From contig JAZGBI010000073.1 of the NCBI GenBank assembly GCA_036476315.1, positions 1-64,000 of the forward strand: DNA of 64,000 bases, written 5' to 3'. This stretch comes from Candidatus Neomarinimicrobiota bacterium. Lineage in GTDB: Bacteria > Fidelibacterota > Marinisomatia > Marinisomatales > S15-B10. This document shows positions 1-7,129 of this stretch, in pieces (the first letter of the stretch is position 1; each line of letters opens with the position of its first letter). Position numbers and translations under genes: made by a program. The notes beneath the pieces were generated by a model. That model saw nothing but the letters and a program-made list of their open reading frames with translations, was not told where the DNA came from and did no database searches.

Positions 1-448
1 AATTATTTATCAAATAAAGTTATATATGGTTATCGACAATATCACAACTCAATGATTAGTACTAGGCAAACTCAACCTATAGATACACCACAATTAACTA
101 AATGCCATATTTAGCTTATTAAATCAATTTGAAATGTAATATTGAATTCAATTCATATTAATTTAGTTGATAGTATTTATTTCATTAGATAGAACTTATG
201 AAAAGACCTGGATACGGAGCGGATACACAAGGTTCATATCTCGACGGTACGCTTCATAAATGGGGTTCAGGAGGTTTATAATTCAATATTAAGTAAAAGC
301 TAACTCTCCCTTCATAGAATTCGCCACATTTCATCCGAATTGTAGCCAATTCCTCTCAGTTTTCGCTGGTAATATAGCCAATCAATCGAGTTTTGTAGCC
401 AGTTTCTATTCAGTTTATCTCCAAGTAAAGAATAAGGTCAAATAAACC
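1..448. other. AT-rich intergenic stretch at the window edge
   Basis: This stretch is very AT-rich and has no convincing gene. A 27-codon ATG ORF at 198-281 (plus) encodes a glycine-rich peptide but has no clear ribosome binding site and no recognisable family. The rest shows no structured element that I can support. Confidence 0.5.
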
Positions 449-1060
449 TCATTCTTCATCTAATTCCAGATTTTCCAAGGCTTCCTCTAGGTCTTTGCTA
501 ATAACATCGCTATATACAGTCGTTGTTGAAATGTTTGCATGACCTAGCTGTTTTTGCACTAGCCTTAAATTGTAGCTACTAGCTTTGTAGAGATTGGTGG
601 CATATGTATGACGTAACGAATGGATACTGTAGTGTGGAGCGATCCCTGCCTTCTTAGCGAACTTTTTGAAGACTTTCTGAACCGCAGATCTTGTTATTTG
701 TTCTTCCCGTTCAGACGGAAAAAGATAAGGACTATTGGATCGTCTGTATGCTAGATAAGCCTGGATCTGTTTCTTCAGTTTAACACTGAACGTAACTAAC
801 CGATCTTTATTCCCTTTTCCATTCTTCACCAACAATGAGTTCTGACCTTTCTTTAAGTGAAGATCTTCAATCTTAAGATTAGCAATCTCTGACACGCGCA
901 GCCCTGTCCCTAATGCGAGGTTAATAATAAGTGCATCTCTGACTGGTGCTTGTACACCCCTAGTTTTCGCTAGAATCGATGCTTCCCGGCAAGCCTTTCT
1001 TAACTGTTTAGTTTCTTCTTCAGTTAAGTATTTATCTGGCGTAATAATCCAATTTGACAT
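449..1060 (-). CDS. Tyrosine recombinase/integrase, catalytic domain only
   Basis: A 203-residue phage-type integrase. The complete catalytic set is visible: Arg in GLRVSE (about residue 55), Lys in NGKGNKDR, HSLRHTYA (His-x-x-Arg), LGHANISTT (second His) and the nucleophilic Tyr in TTTVYSDV. Family members usually have a SAM-like core-binding domain of about 100 residues before this. Here it is missing, so the protein is either a minimal recombinase or a truncated one that has kept its active site. A purine-rich ribosome binding site (AGGAGG-like) precedes the ATG. The gene sits at the edge of an AT-rich accessory region and is the likely source of its mobility. Substrate sites are unknown; 16-bp direct repeats lie just upstream. 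Confidence 0.9.
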   Translation of the reverse strand: MSNWIITPDKYLTEEETKQLRKACREASILAKTRGVQAPVRDALIINLALGTGLRVSEIANLKIEDLHLKKGQNSLLVKNGKGNKDRLVTFSVKLKKQIQAYLAYRRSNSPYLFPSEREEQITRSAVQKVFKKFAKKAGIAPHYSIHSLRHTYATNLYKASSYNLRLVQKQLGHANISTTTVYSDVISKDLEEALENLELDEE

Positions 1061-1098
1061 AAGAACCTCCTTCTATTATCAAGGTTCTTATACCCTAT

Positions 1099-1299
1099 TT
1101 CTGGAATAAGAAATTAAGAAGAGTACACCTGTGCTTTGGCATTCAACCTTCAGGAAGGAGCGAAACATGGTTAAACGTGACCCATATTGGTTCGGGGACT
1201 TTGGGTGCTGCTTACCAGAACGTTTTCTGAAGATATTATTAATAATGCTTAGAATAATACGACAGCTCTTTCGTCGGAATGAATTCTGGAATAAGAAAT
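1099..1299. repeat. Pair of 16-bp direct repeats upstream of the integrase
   Basis: TTCTGGAATAAGAAAT occurs exactly at 1099-1114 and 1284-1299. The second copy forms the 3' end of the 44-codon ORF at 1167-1301 (residues FWNKK); the first could be a relic of a second such ORF end. Both copies lie within 240 bp upstream of the recombinase start, so they are candidate recombination core sites or scars of tandem cassette-like insertion. The function is inferred only. Confidence 0.55.
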
Positions 1300-1301
1300 G
1301 A
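1167..1301 (+). CDS. Small hypothetical protein (44 aa)
   Basis: An ATG ORF of 44 codons with a strong ribosome binding site (AAGGAG, 7 bases before the ATG). The peptide begins MVKRDPYWFGDFGCCLPERF, has a short hydrophobic stretch (LKILLIMLRII) and ends in a basic and aromatic tail. It could be a small membrane-associated or amphipathic peptide. No family is recognised. The good start signal is the main support. It lies divergently from the integrase, and its 3' end carries one copy of the 16-bp direct repeat. Confidence 0.45.
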   Translation: MVKRDPYWFGDFGCCLPERFLKILLIMLRIIRQLFRRNEFWNKK

Positions 1302-1400
1302 AAGCTGCGAATCGTAAACAGATTATTTTCAAATAAGGAGGAATTGGGTTTTCAGAGTCCGCGGAATAGTCCTGCTTATACAGAGCACGCCAGCGTGTTC

Positions 1401-1437
1401 AGAGGGGTTGTTTTGATTAATCAGAACAGCCCCTTTC
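1401..1437 (+). terminator. Strong hairpin, terminator-like
   Basis: GGGGTTGTTTTGAT pairs with ATCAGAACAGCCCC to give a stem of about 13 bp (including G-T pairs) with a TTAA loop, followed by a pyrimidine-rich TTTCT. It lies after the 44-codon ORF and before the RadC operon, so it probably ends the upstream transcript. A 5' leader role for the downstream operon is possible. Confidence 0.55.
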
Positions 1438-1458
1438 TGCATTTTCAAGGAGAACTAT

Positions 1459-1512
1459 ATGATTGCTGAAAAAGAGCTGTCAACAGGAATGAAAGAAGAG
1501 GTAACAGCATGA
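1459..1512 (+). CDS. 17-codon leader ORF translationally coupled to the RadC-like gene
   Basis: ATG ORF of 17 codons (MIAEKELSTGMKEEVTA) with a good ribosome binding site (AAGGAGA, 6-7 bases upstream). Its stop codon overlaps the start of the next gene as ATGA (1509-1512), the usual arrangement for translational coupling. The peptide is too short for family assignment and may only deliver ribosomes to the RadC-domain gene. Confidence 0.4.
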   Translation: MIAEKELSTGMKEEVTA

Positions 1513-1964
1513 TTGAAGTGCTTGATCAGATCAGCGATGAACAAATTGAAAATGAATATCGGAAACGTTTTTGGATCAAAGCTGGAGAAGTTGTCAATAA
1601 CAGTGAACAAGCTGCAAAGCACTTTGCCAGCGTGCTTTCTGAAAACTATTCAAGAGAGTGTTTTGTGGTGATGTTTCTGAGTGGCAGTAATAAACATATT
1701 GCCACGGAGATTCTCTTCAAAGGGACTCTCACTGCAAGCTCGGTTTATCCTCGTGAGGTAATAAAAAGAGCGCTGGAACTAGATTCGGCTGCGATAATAG
1801 TAGCACACAATCACCCGTCAGGAAACCTCAATCCAAGTTCTGATGACAGAAAGATAACATCGAGAATAAAGAGTGCCTGTGAAGTTATGGACCTACCACT
1901 TCATGACCACCTGATCATTGCGGGAAAAAGTCATTACAGCTTTTCAGATCATGGGTTGCTTTAA
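1509..1964 (+). CDS. Stand-alone RadC/JAMM (MPN+) domain protein
   Basis: A 151-residue protein that contains only the RadC catalytic-like domain. The JAMM metal-binding motif is complete: HNHPSGNLNPSSDD near residues 100-113, with the conserved C-terminal HDHLIIAGKSHYSFSDHGLL. The helix-hairpin-helix DNA-binding part found in full-length RadC (present at 20377-21057 in this window) is absent; about 40 N-terminal residues replace it. Such short RadC proteins are common on plasmids, phages and genomic islands. Their biochemical role is not established. It starts in an ATGA overlap with a 17-codon ORF and is followed 19 bases later by a small gene, so it belongs to a four-ORF operon. Confidence 0.85.
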   Translation: MIEVLDQISDEQIENEYRKRFWIKAGEVVNNSEQAAKHFASVLSENYSRECFVVMFLSGSNKHIATEILFKGTLTASSVYPREVIKRALELDSAAIIVAHNHPSGNLNPSSDDRKITSRIKSACEVMDLPLHDHLIIAGKSHYSFSDHGLL

Positions 1965-1983
1965 AAACAAGGAGGAATAGATC

Positions 1984-2169
1984 GTGAAAATTGGCTTTGA
2001 TACAGGCGGTGATGACGCTAAAAAAGAATCTGAATCGGGCTTCGCGGATGGTTCAGAAAAAGACGATGAATTATTTGACTGGATGGCTGGATTGATAATG
2101 GACTTCTTTCTTGTATATGGTACACTGGCTCTAGTGCGTGATGTTCTTAACTATTTCAGGGGGAGATAA
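1984..2169 (+). CDS. Small acidic/membrane-anchored hypothetical protein (61 aa)
   Basis: GTG start preceded by a good AAGGAGG site. The first half is acidic and polar (GGDDAKKESESGFADG...), and the second half has one hydrophobic segment (about residues 33-53, WMAGLIMDFFLVYGTLALV) followed by a basic tail. That suggests a single-pass membrane peptide. It lies between the RadC-domain gene and the FmdB-like gene, with only two bases to the latter. No family is recognised. Confidence 0.55.
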   Translation: MKIGFDTGGDDAKKESESGFADGSEKDDELFDWMAGLIMDFFLVYGTLALVRDVLNYFRGR

Positions 2170-2171
2170 TC

Positions 2172-2378
2172 ATGCCAATCTATGAATATCGTTGCCAGCA
2201 TTGCGACCATCTCTTTGAAGTTCTTCAGTCAGTTAATGATGATGCACCTCAATGTCCGGTTTGCAATGGAGAAACAATACGAATAATCAGTGCGCCATCA
2301 TTAAGGTTCAAGGGTAAAGGTTTTCATGCAACAGATTACACAAAGCATGGTCCTAAAAGAGTTGGAAAGATACATTAA
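2172..2378 (+). CDS. FmdB-family zinc-ribbon protein
   Basis: A 68-residue protein matching the FmdB/CxxC_CxxC_SSSS putative regulatory family. It starts MPIYEYRCQHCDHLFEVLQ, has two CxxC knuckles (CQHC and CPVC) forming a zinc ribbon, and a basic tail. Family members are small cytosolic proteins often described as putative regulators, but the molecular role is not firmly known. It is the last gene of the 1459-2378 operon, and its stop codon runs into an intrinsic terminator. Confidence 0.88.
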   Translation: MPIYEYRCQHCDHLFEVLQSVNDDAPQCPVCNGETIRIISAPSLRFKGKGFHATDYTKHGPKRVGKIH

Positions 2379-2402
2379 GAGCTACTTGTTGTAGCTCTTT
2401 TT
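2377..2402 (+). terminator. Intrinsic terminator of the RadC-FmdB operon
   Basis: AGAGCTAC (2378-2385) pairs perfectly with GTAGCTCT (2391-2398) around a TTGTT loop, followed by a run of T. It overlaps the stop codon of the FmdB-like gene. Confidence 0.85.
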
Positions 2403-2524
2403 AGCGTGGGTTTTCTAGAAAAATATAAAAAATATTTTCAGAGAGTGTTTCTGGGCGGGTTAGTACCGGTTCTTTTAGTTCCTTGGCACACCCGGTCATC
2501 GTACCTTGATTTCTTAAGAAATTT

Positions 2525-2620
2525 TTACTCCTTCTGTTTTATGTAATCTCTATATGCTTTAAACAGTCCTATTAGTATGAGCACAACAATTATAGGGACA
2601 ATTATAAGAAGATTGGTTAT
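2525..2620 (-). CDS. Possible 31-residue single-pass membrane peptide with a non-standard start
   Basis: The frame reads TNLLIIVPIIVVLILIGLF followed by a charged KAYRDYIKQKE tail, a textbook single transmembrane segment with a short cytosolic end. A ribosome-binding-like AGAGGTGA lies 5 bases before the first codon, but that codon is ATA and an in-frame TGA lies just upstream. It could use a rare start, have lost its ATG, or be chance. Confidence 0.22.
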   Translation of the reverse strand: MTNLLIIVPIIVVLILIGLFKAYRDYIKQKE

Positions 2621-2696
2621 TTCGTCTCACCTCTGTAATAACATCTTGCGTGTCTGGGTGAAGTCAAAGTCCCTGTCCCTTCGGCATGGGCTATAC

Positions 2697-2787
2697 TCAG
2701 GCAGATTCAAGAGCACGTTTTTCCAACTCTTCGACGTTTACACCCTTAATCAACAGCCACAAGGGAAATAACAATTCCCCCCACAAC
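2697..2787 (-). pseudogene. Duplicated 3' fragment of a DUF4386 gene
   Basis: The frame reads LWGELLFPLWLLIKGVNVEE and continues to ALESA-stop, almost identical to the C-terminus of the intact DUF4386 protein at 5781-6488. At DNA level about 108 bp (2680-2787) match 5764-5871 with only a few changes, in the same orientation. Only the tail is present, so this is a partial duplication or the leftover of a deleted second copy. Confidence 0.85.
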
Positions 2788-2827
2788 TTCCGTGTTTGAT
2801 TTAAGGTCACCGAACAACACTGAGCAT

Positions 2828-2932
2828 TTAGTTCTTCTTTTCTTTTTTCAATTTTCGTTTTTCCTTTAGATTAAGCTTGGCCTTTTTCTGTTGTTCCCTT
2901 TTGCCTTTGTCTTTTTTCCCCTTATCACCCAT
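2828..2932 (-). CDS. Lysine-rich small protein (34 aa)
   Basis: ATG ORF of 34 codons with a strong ribosome binding site (AAGGAG, 8 bases upstream). The peptide starts MGDKGKKDKGKREQQKKAKL and is nearly all lysine, arginine, glutamate and glutamine. Very similar tiny lysine-rich proteins are annotated as hypothetical in many bacteria. The charge suggests nucleic-acid or ribosome contact, but that is inference. It begins inside the end of the degraded gene at 2925-3383. Confidence 0.6.
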   Translation of the reverse strand: MGDKGKKDKGKREQQKKAKLNLKEKRKLKKEKKN

Positions 2933-3383
2933 ATCTGTTTCTCCTTGTTTGAAAGTGAATTGTGTCGGACTGTTGCGGTAAGTCTCGTGCTTGGATTTGA
3001 TACAGGTAAACGCCAGCGCTCACTTGCTCTCCCATGTCATTGATCCCATCCCAAATGACTAACCTTTGGCCAGGCAGTTAGGAGTCATCCAGGCGCAGCT
3101 GCCGAATCATCTGACCGGATTGATTGAATACTTCCGTCAGTCCCATTTTTTGGAGCAGGGCCTTGAACCGGGGCTCGGCCCGGAGGAAATCAAATTCCGG
3201 ATAATACTCGAGCCCCACAGGATAATATGTCTCTTTAGTGGTGTCTTTATAGGCCTTTTCCAACAGGCCGAGGGTCTTATCCCTCTCACCCATGATTGCA
3301 TAAAGGCGCGCAGACCAGAATGGATACTCCTGCTCCCGCTGCTGCAGCTCCCCGCTGGACTTCAGCGAATCGTGGTTTGCCAA
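2925..3383 (-). pseudogene. Chimeric relic: TPR-protein tail joined to a FlgD-like sorting tail
   Basis: The first part (to about 3120) reads as the end of a TPR-type protein (YAIMGERDKTLGLLEKAYKD ... PRFKALLQKMGLTE). It continues in frame into a FlgD-like/type IX tail (VFNQSGQMIRQLRLDDS, then after an in-frame TAA at 3078-3080, LPGQRLVIWDGINDMG and VSAGVYLYQIQARDL). The two parts belong to different families, the N-terminus is missing, and the stop interrupts the tail. It lies 4 bp downstream of the nitroreductase-like gene on the same strand. I read it as a decayed fusion produced by deletion. Confidence 0.75.
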
Positions 3384-3387
3384 ATAA

Positions 3388-4545
3388 CTAACTTCTCACT
3401 AAATCTAATAATTCACGCCTTGGTGAATGAGGTGTTGATTTTGATCGTCCCAACCTAAAAAGCATTTGTGGGATACCTTCAATAGGTTGAATAACTTTAA
3501 AAAACTCTTGTCGGACTTCTGCTAATTCATCGTATTCTTGCAGTACCTGACTCATTGGATGCATTGCTAAACCCAATTTCGTTGCTGTCAAATGAACGCG
3601 TGCGTATTGCCGACCTATTTCAACTTGGACAATACGGTTATTTTCTCTTGCGAACATCAATCCAAATGCTTTTGCGGTTTGTGTCATTTCTCTCGTCACA
3701 CTAACCGTTTTTTCTCTGAATGAATCACCAAAAGCCTGTTTTCGTCCAGCAAACATTTCTGCAAAGAATCGACTTGTACCAGTTACACCCATATTTTCAT
3801 AACTGAATCCATCACGGTGTTTTGCAACTTCTTCATCATTGAATCTTATCATTGATACCGTTTCTGCGTGTGTTCGCTCAAGATAGGTTTCGATTTCCAT
3901 CGCTTTAGTCATAAGATTACCCATAGCATTCAATTTCTCATCATCCGTAACGAATCTAATTGGATAATTTTCTGAATCGTAACTTTGTCCAAGCGATGTC
4001 AATTCACCAGTTAATAACGACATGTCATTATACGGACGACGATTGGTGATACGGTGCGGTATTTGCGAAAATAATTCATCCTTTTCAACTTCTGTTTGTT
4101 GAAGTTTTGCAGTAGCAATAGGTGATTTCCCTGTTTCTCTGACGGAATCAATACCATTTGGGAATAATTGGATTTTAGGATTGTAACCAAACTCTTTTGA
4201 CGCCATAACTAAAAGTTCAAGAAATGTTCCCTGACCAATATAAATCTGACGATGAAAAGGATCAGTCATTGGTAATAAACGTTCTGGGTCAATATAAAGA
4301 CTGATTTCATCAGGTTTTCTTAAATCAATAATCCAAGGTTGTTTGTTGTGGGGATTTGGCGCAAGAATTGCGTAGGACAATATCTTCAGGCGAATATCGT
4401 CATATTGGCTCACTTTACCATCTATTTCCCAAGGTGACCTTGCTATCGCTAATTTGCTACTCGTTGCACATCCTGTGAACAATTCAGGAATCGTGAGATA
4501 TACGCCACCAATTCCCAAAACTTTGACAAAAGTTCTTCTTTCCAC
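3388..4545 (-). CDS. Nitroreductase-fold (Acg-like) lipoprotein/Tat-exported protein
   Basis: A 385-residue protein. The N-terminus MERRTFVKVLGIGGVYLTIP has a twin-arginine (RRTF-K) signal, followed by a lipobox-like LFTGC, so it is probably exported and lipid-anchored. The body resembles the Acg/nitroreductase family: LSYAILAPNPHNKQPWIIDL near residue 55 (the FMN-site S/APNPHNxQPW motif), a NRRPYND segment, and a C-terminal MPMSQ/IPQMLFRLGRS stretch. Family members bind flavin or are flavin-storage homologues; the true reaction is unknown. It is the first of several minus-strand accessory genes. AT content is higher than in the core region. Confidence 0.8.
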   Translation of the reverse strand: MERRTFVKVLGIGGVYLTIPELFTGCATSSKLAIARSPWEIDGKVSQYDDIRLKILSYAILAPNPHNKQPWIIDLRKPDEISLYIDPERLLPMTDPFHRQIYIGQGTFLELLVMASKEFGYNPKIQLFPNGIDSVRETGKSPIATAKLQQTEVEKDELFSQIPHRITNRRPYNDMSLLTGELTSLGQSYDSENYPIRFVTDDEKLNAMGNLMTKAMEIETYLERTHAETVSMIRFNDEEVAKHRDGFSYENMGVTGTSRFFAEMFAGRKQAFGDSFREKTVSVTREMTQTAKAFGLMFARENNRIVQVEIGRQYARVHLTATKLGLAMHPMSQVLQEYDELAEVRQEFFKVIQPIEGIPQMLFRLGRSKSTPHSPRRELLDLVRS

Positions 4546-4646
4546 TTTTCTACTCCTTAAGCATTGATGCTCTCATTTTCCGTCTCCTGCCGTGTGTCGG
4601 TATTGGTTTTGAGAACATTACCAATATTGGGTTATCATCCAGCGGC

Positions 4647-5705
4647 TCAAAATTGCCAGGTGTAACTGATCATGATGAGTGGTGCCGAAATTGACGCTGA
4701 GCCACCGTTTTCCTCTATGGCATTGATGTCAGGAACGCCGCCGTCTCTCATCCAGTTTGTTGTAAAGTTGATAAAGTTGAACCATGTGTGCAACGACACG
4801 GCAAGGGGGAGACCGCCTCGATCATATGCGTAGTCAAAGAGTAGTGTAGCGATGCCACGCTCAACGAATCTTCCCCCTATTTCATCAGATTTCCTACCTG
4901 CCGCAAGATCCATTGGTATGTGGATGCTTGGGAAGATGAAGAAGTCGTAAAACTTGGCTCGACGAGACCCAAATGTTGTCCTCAGTTCCTCATAGATAAA
5001 TCCACGATAAAGCACTTCTTCGCCTATCCCCGTCGCAAGATAGTGGATGATATTATTCGTAGTCATCAGAGCGAGTCCTGCTCCGACTGAGTACTCCTTC
5101 CCATCGATGTATGCCTTCTTCGTCTCAAAAATTGAAGTTTCAGAATCGCTTATTTGTCGAAACTGACTCCACGCTATGAGCCCGACTGGAAGAAGGAACA
5201 TGGGTCGTATCAACTTCTTAAACTGGATGGGCGCCACTGCGAGCTCTTTCACGCTGTAACCTTTCCATTCATCTTTATAAACACCCGGCGCTGCATTATT
5301 GCGATTGATCTTATACATGTTGTACGACGAATACCAGGCAGTCATCATGTAAAGGTTGATGGTTGTTTTGGCGAGCATATAGTTGTCGCGAGTGGCATAA
5401 TGCGCGCCAAGGAAGACACCTTCAGCAATAGAATACTTTTTCGCCAGCCCGGGATTGATCTTATACATGGGCAGATGCTGAGGCGCAATGATGGCAGGCA
5501 TCCACCAAGGCAGTTGTGCATTGGTGAGATCGGTGCTGTCGAGGAACCCAATTGAATTTGCCGTAATCACGCTCACCGACGCCGACATGAGTGGATTTTT
5601 CAGTACTTCCTTTCGGGTGAGGCCCGTGCCTTGGGCAGATGAAATAGTTGGCAGGGATGCAAGTACGATTAGGGCGACGATTGCATCTATCTTATTTTTC
5701 AGCAT
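4647..5705 (-). CDS. CPBP-family intramembrane metalloprotease
   Basis: A 352-residue protein with an N-terminal signal-like segment (IDAIVALIVLASLPTISSAQ) and several hydrophobic segments. The CPBP/CAAX-protease motif is clear: IGEEVLYRGFIYEEL (Glu-Glu-x-x-x-Arg) near residue 229, followed by a His-containing helix (FIFPSIHIPMD) and a third motif around SLHTWFNFINF. Such proteases act in the membrane. Bacterial members are linked to prenylated-peptide processing, bacteriocin immunity or unknown roles. The soluble N-terminal extension is longer than in compact members. It stands alone between two unrelated genes of the same strand. Confidence 0.85.
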   Translation of the reverse strand: MLKNKIDAIVALIVLASLPTISSAQGTGLTRKEVLKNPLMSASVSVITANSIGFLDSTDLTNAQLPWWMPAIIAPQHLPMYKINPGLAKKYSIAEGVFLGAHYATRDNYMLAKTTINLYMMTAWYSSYNMYKINRNNAAPGVYKDEWKGYSVKELAVAPIQFKKLIRPMFLLPVGLIAWSQFRQISDSETSIFETKKAYIDGKEYSVGAGLALMTTNNIIHYLATGIGEEVLYRGFIYEELRTTFGSRRAKFYDFFIFPSIHIPMDLAAGRKSDEIGGRFVERGIATLLFDYAYDRGGLPLAVSLHTWFNFINFTTNWMRDGGVPDINAIEENGGSASISAPLIMISYTWQF

Positions 5706-5780
5706 GGATAGATTCCTTTTTGATTTGGCAAAATTCTACAACCGGAAGTTGATTTTCCATCCGTTCAGCATGGGCTATAC

Positions 5781-6488
5781 TCAGGCAGATTCAAGAGCAC
5801 GTTTTTCCCACTGTTCGACGTTTACACCCTTAATCAAAAGCCACAAGGGAAATGCCAATTCCCCCCACAACATTATTGCGGTAATTGTCGCCATAATTGT
5901 CACACCGAAGTTGGGTGAAAGTAATCTGCCAACACTATCTATCACATAGCCAATACCGGCAATCAACAACAAGACGCCCAAAAATGTAGGAAGGAAACCC
6001 GACTTGAAAGCTAAATAACCCATGGGCAATAGCCAAAGTCCCCAAAAGATCTGGGTGATAAAAATTCCCCGTCCTTGCAAATTGAGAAATAGTAATCCCA
6101 GAGCTTGCTGCTGACCTGCTGTGAATACTGTCAAGTAGTCAGCGCCGCTCGATACTAGCAGGACAGCAAATCGGTTAAGCTCATTGAGCATCGTGATAGG
6201 GATACTGACCAGTAAGAATATGACCATAAGCAAAGCCATGTTTTTGTTAACTGGTTTGAGCAACTTGTATAGAATCAGGACCAACAATAAATGGCCTATC
6301 TGGACGGCTAGAGCGCTAAGAATGCTGAGGCGGTATAGCGTTGCAGAAGCCATGATATTTTTCACTGTTGCCGCGGCATCTCCGGGCACAATAAGGGTGG
6401 TGCCCCACATTATGCCGAAGACAGCGAATGGGACCATAATCAGGTACAGGAACCCTGCAATTCTTGCGGTCTTTTTGGGTGAGTTCAT
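5781..6488 (-). CDS. DUF4386 membrane protein
   Basis: A 235-residue integral membrane protein with about six hydrophobic segments. It matches the DUF4386 family, with the start MNSPKKTARIAGFLYLIMVP typical of it. The function of the family is unknown. A partial copy of the 3' end lies at 2697-2787, and the first codons (ATTCTTGCGGTC on the plus strand) are shared with the neighbouring DUF6326 gene at 7121, so this gene has taken part in local rearrangements. Confidence 0.85.
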   Translation of the reverse strand: MNSPKKTARIAGFLYLIMVPFAVFGIMWGTTLIVPGDAAATVKNIMASATLYRLSILSALAVQIGHLLLVLILYKLLKPVNKNMALLMVIFLLVSIPITMLNELNRFAVLLVSSGADYLTVFTAGQQQALGLLFLNLQGRGIFITQIFWGLWLLPMGYLAFKSGFLPTFLGVLLLIAGIGYVIDSVGRLLSPNFGVTIMATITAIMLWGELAFPLWLLIKGVNVEQWEKRALESA

Positions 6489-6490
6489 TT

Positions 6491-6724
6491 TTAGTCCTTT
6501 TCTTTGTTATTATGTGCCACAGTTATGATTACTTCTCCCTTTTTGTGTCCTTTTTCAACATACCTGTGAGCCTCCACAATTTGTTCCAACGGATAGCGTC
6601 TATCTATGACCGGTCTTATCTTCCCCGCCTCAATAAGCTCTTTGAGGATTGCAGTTTCGAACAATGAAAGTAAATTACTTGGGCTAACCTTCCTGTCTAG
6701 GCCACTTCCATGCATGCCAAACAA
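6491..6724 (-). pseudogene. 3' fragment of a zinc-type alcohol dehydrogenase/quinone reductase
   Basis: Residues from about 28 to 77 ([20 protein letters not shown], then [19 protein letters not shown] and IITV) are the usual C-terminus of MDR-superfamily NAD(P)-dependent alcohol dehydrogenase/quinone oxidoreductases. The catalytic and Rossmann domains (about 280 residues) are missing. The first 25 codons overlap the end of the DUF6326 gene and are not homologous to the family. It is a deletion remnant. Confidence 0.8.
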
Positions 6725-7121
6725 TTAGTGCAATAAACACAGCTTCAAAAATCATATAAAGCGCATAATAAGCCCAAAGCTCCCCTGGTACAAACAATGT
6801 AGCGAGTAAAACAACAATATGGAATATTCCTACTATGATGTTTGTCCGGCGATTCACTTTAGCTGGCAATATCAGTGACAGGAAAACCATAAAACTCGGA
6901 ATCGCCATTAATATTGCCGCTCCAAACAAAAATACTTGAGTAATTTGAATACCTGCTACTTCTCCCGTTAACACTTCCTTAATATGCTCCGCCCGAAAAA
7001 ACGTGAAAACATCGTTATATAAATAGAAAAACATTAAAGCTACCCATAATAACGAAAGCTTCATCTTCACATTTATTTTCACATCTTCAAAAATTCTTGC
7101 GGTCGTTTTGATTGAATTCAT
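6684..7121 (-). CDS. DUF6326-like four-helix membrane protein
   Basis: A 145-residue protein with four predicted transmembrane helices (around residues 22-37, 58-80, 92-110 and 116-135), resembling the DUF6326 family of unknown function. The first ten residues ([10 protein letters not shown]) match the start of the DUF4386 protein (MNSPKKTARI) rather than the family, and the DNA there is also similar. The 5' end therefore looks like a recombinant leader. The ribosome binding site (GGAGG) lies inside a TPP-riboswitch-like element ending 8 bases before the ATG, so translation may be under aptamer control. Confidence 0.7.
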   Translation of the reverse strand: MNSIKTTARIFEDVKINVKMKLSLLWVALMFFYLYNDVFTFFRAEHIKEVLTGEVAGIQITQVFLFGAAILMAIPSFMVFLSLILPAKVNRRTNIIVGIFHIVVLLATLFVPGELWAYYALYMIFEAVFIALIVWHAWKWPRQEG

Positions 7122-7129
7122 TTTTTATC

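Larger units (their letters stand above)
2403..2827. other. Gene-poor stretch with relic DNA
   Basis: This stretch holds a possible 31-codon membrane peptide without a normal start (2525-2620, minus) and a duplicated C-terminal fragment of a DUF4386 gene (2697-2787, minus). No intact conventional gene is seen. Confidence 0.6.

Noticed and set aside
198-281. 27-codon ATG ORF encoding a glycine-rich peptide
   Set aside because: No ribosome binding site and no family; kept only as a note in the edge region.
2577-2771. 64-codon plus-strand ORF
   Set aside because: It runs antisense through the DUF4386 relic and lacks a start signal.
3066-3458. 130-codon plus-strand ORF
   Set aside because: It is the antisense shadow of the TPR/FlgD relic and the nitroreductase gene end.
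5488-5949. 153-codon plus-strand ORF
   Set aside because: Antisense to the CPBP protease and DUF4386 genes; protein composition is not natural.
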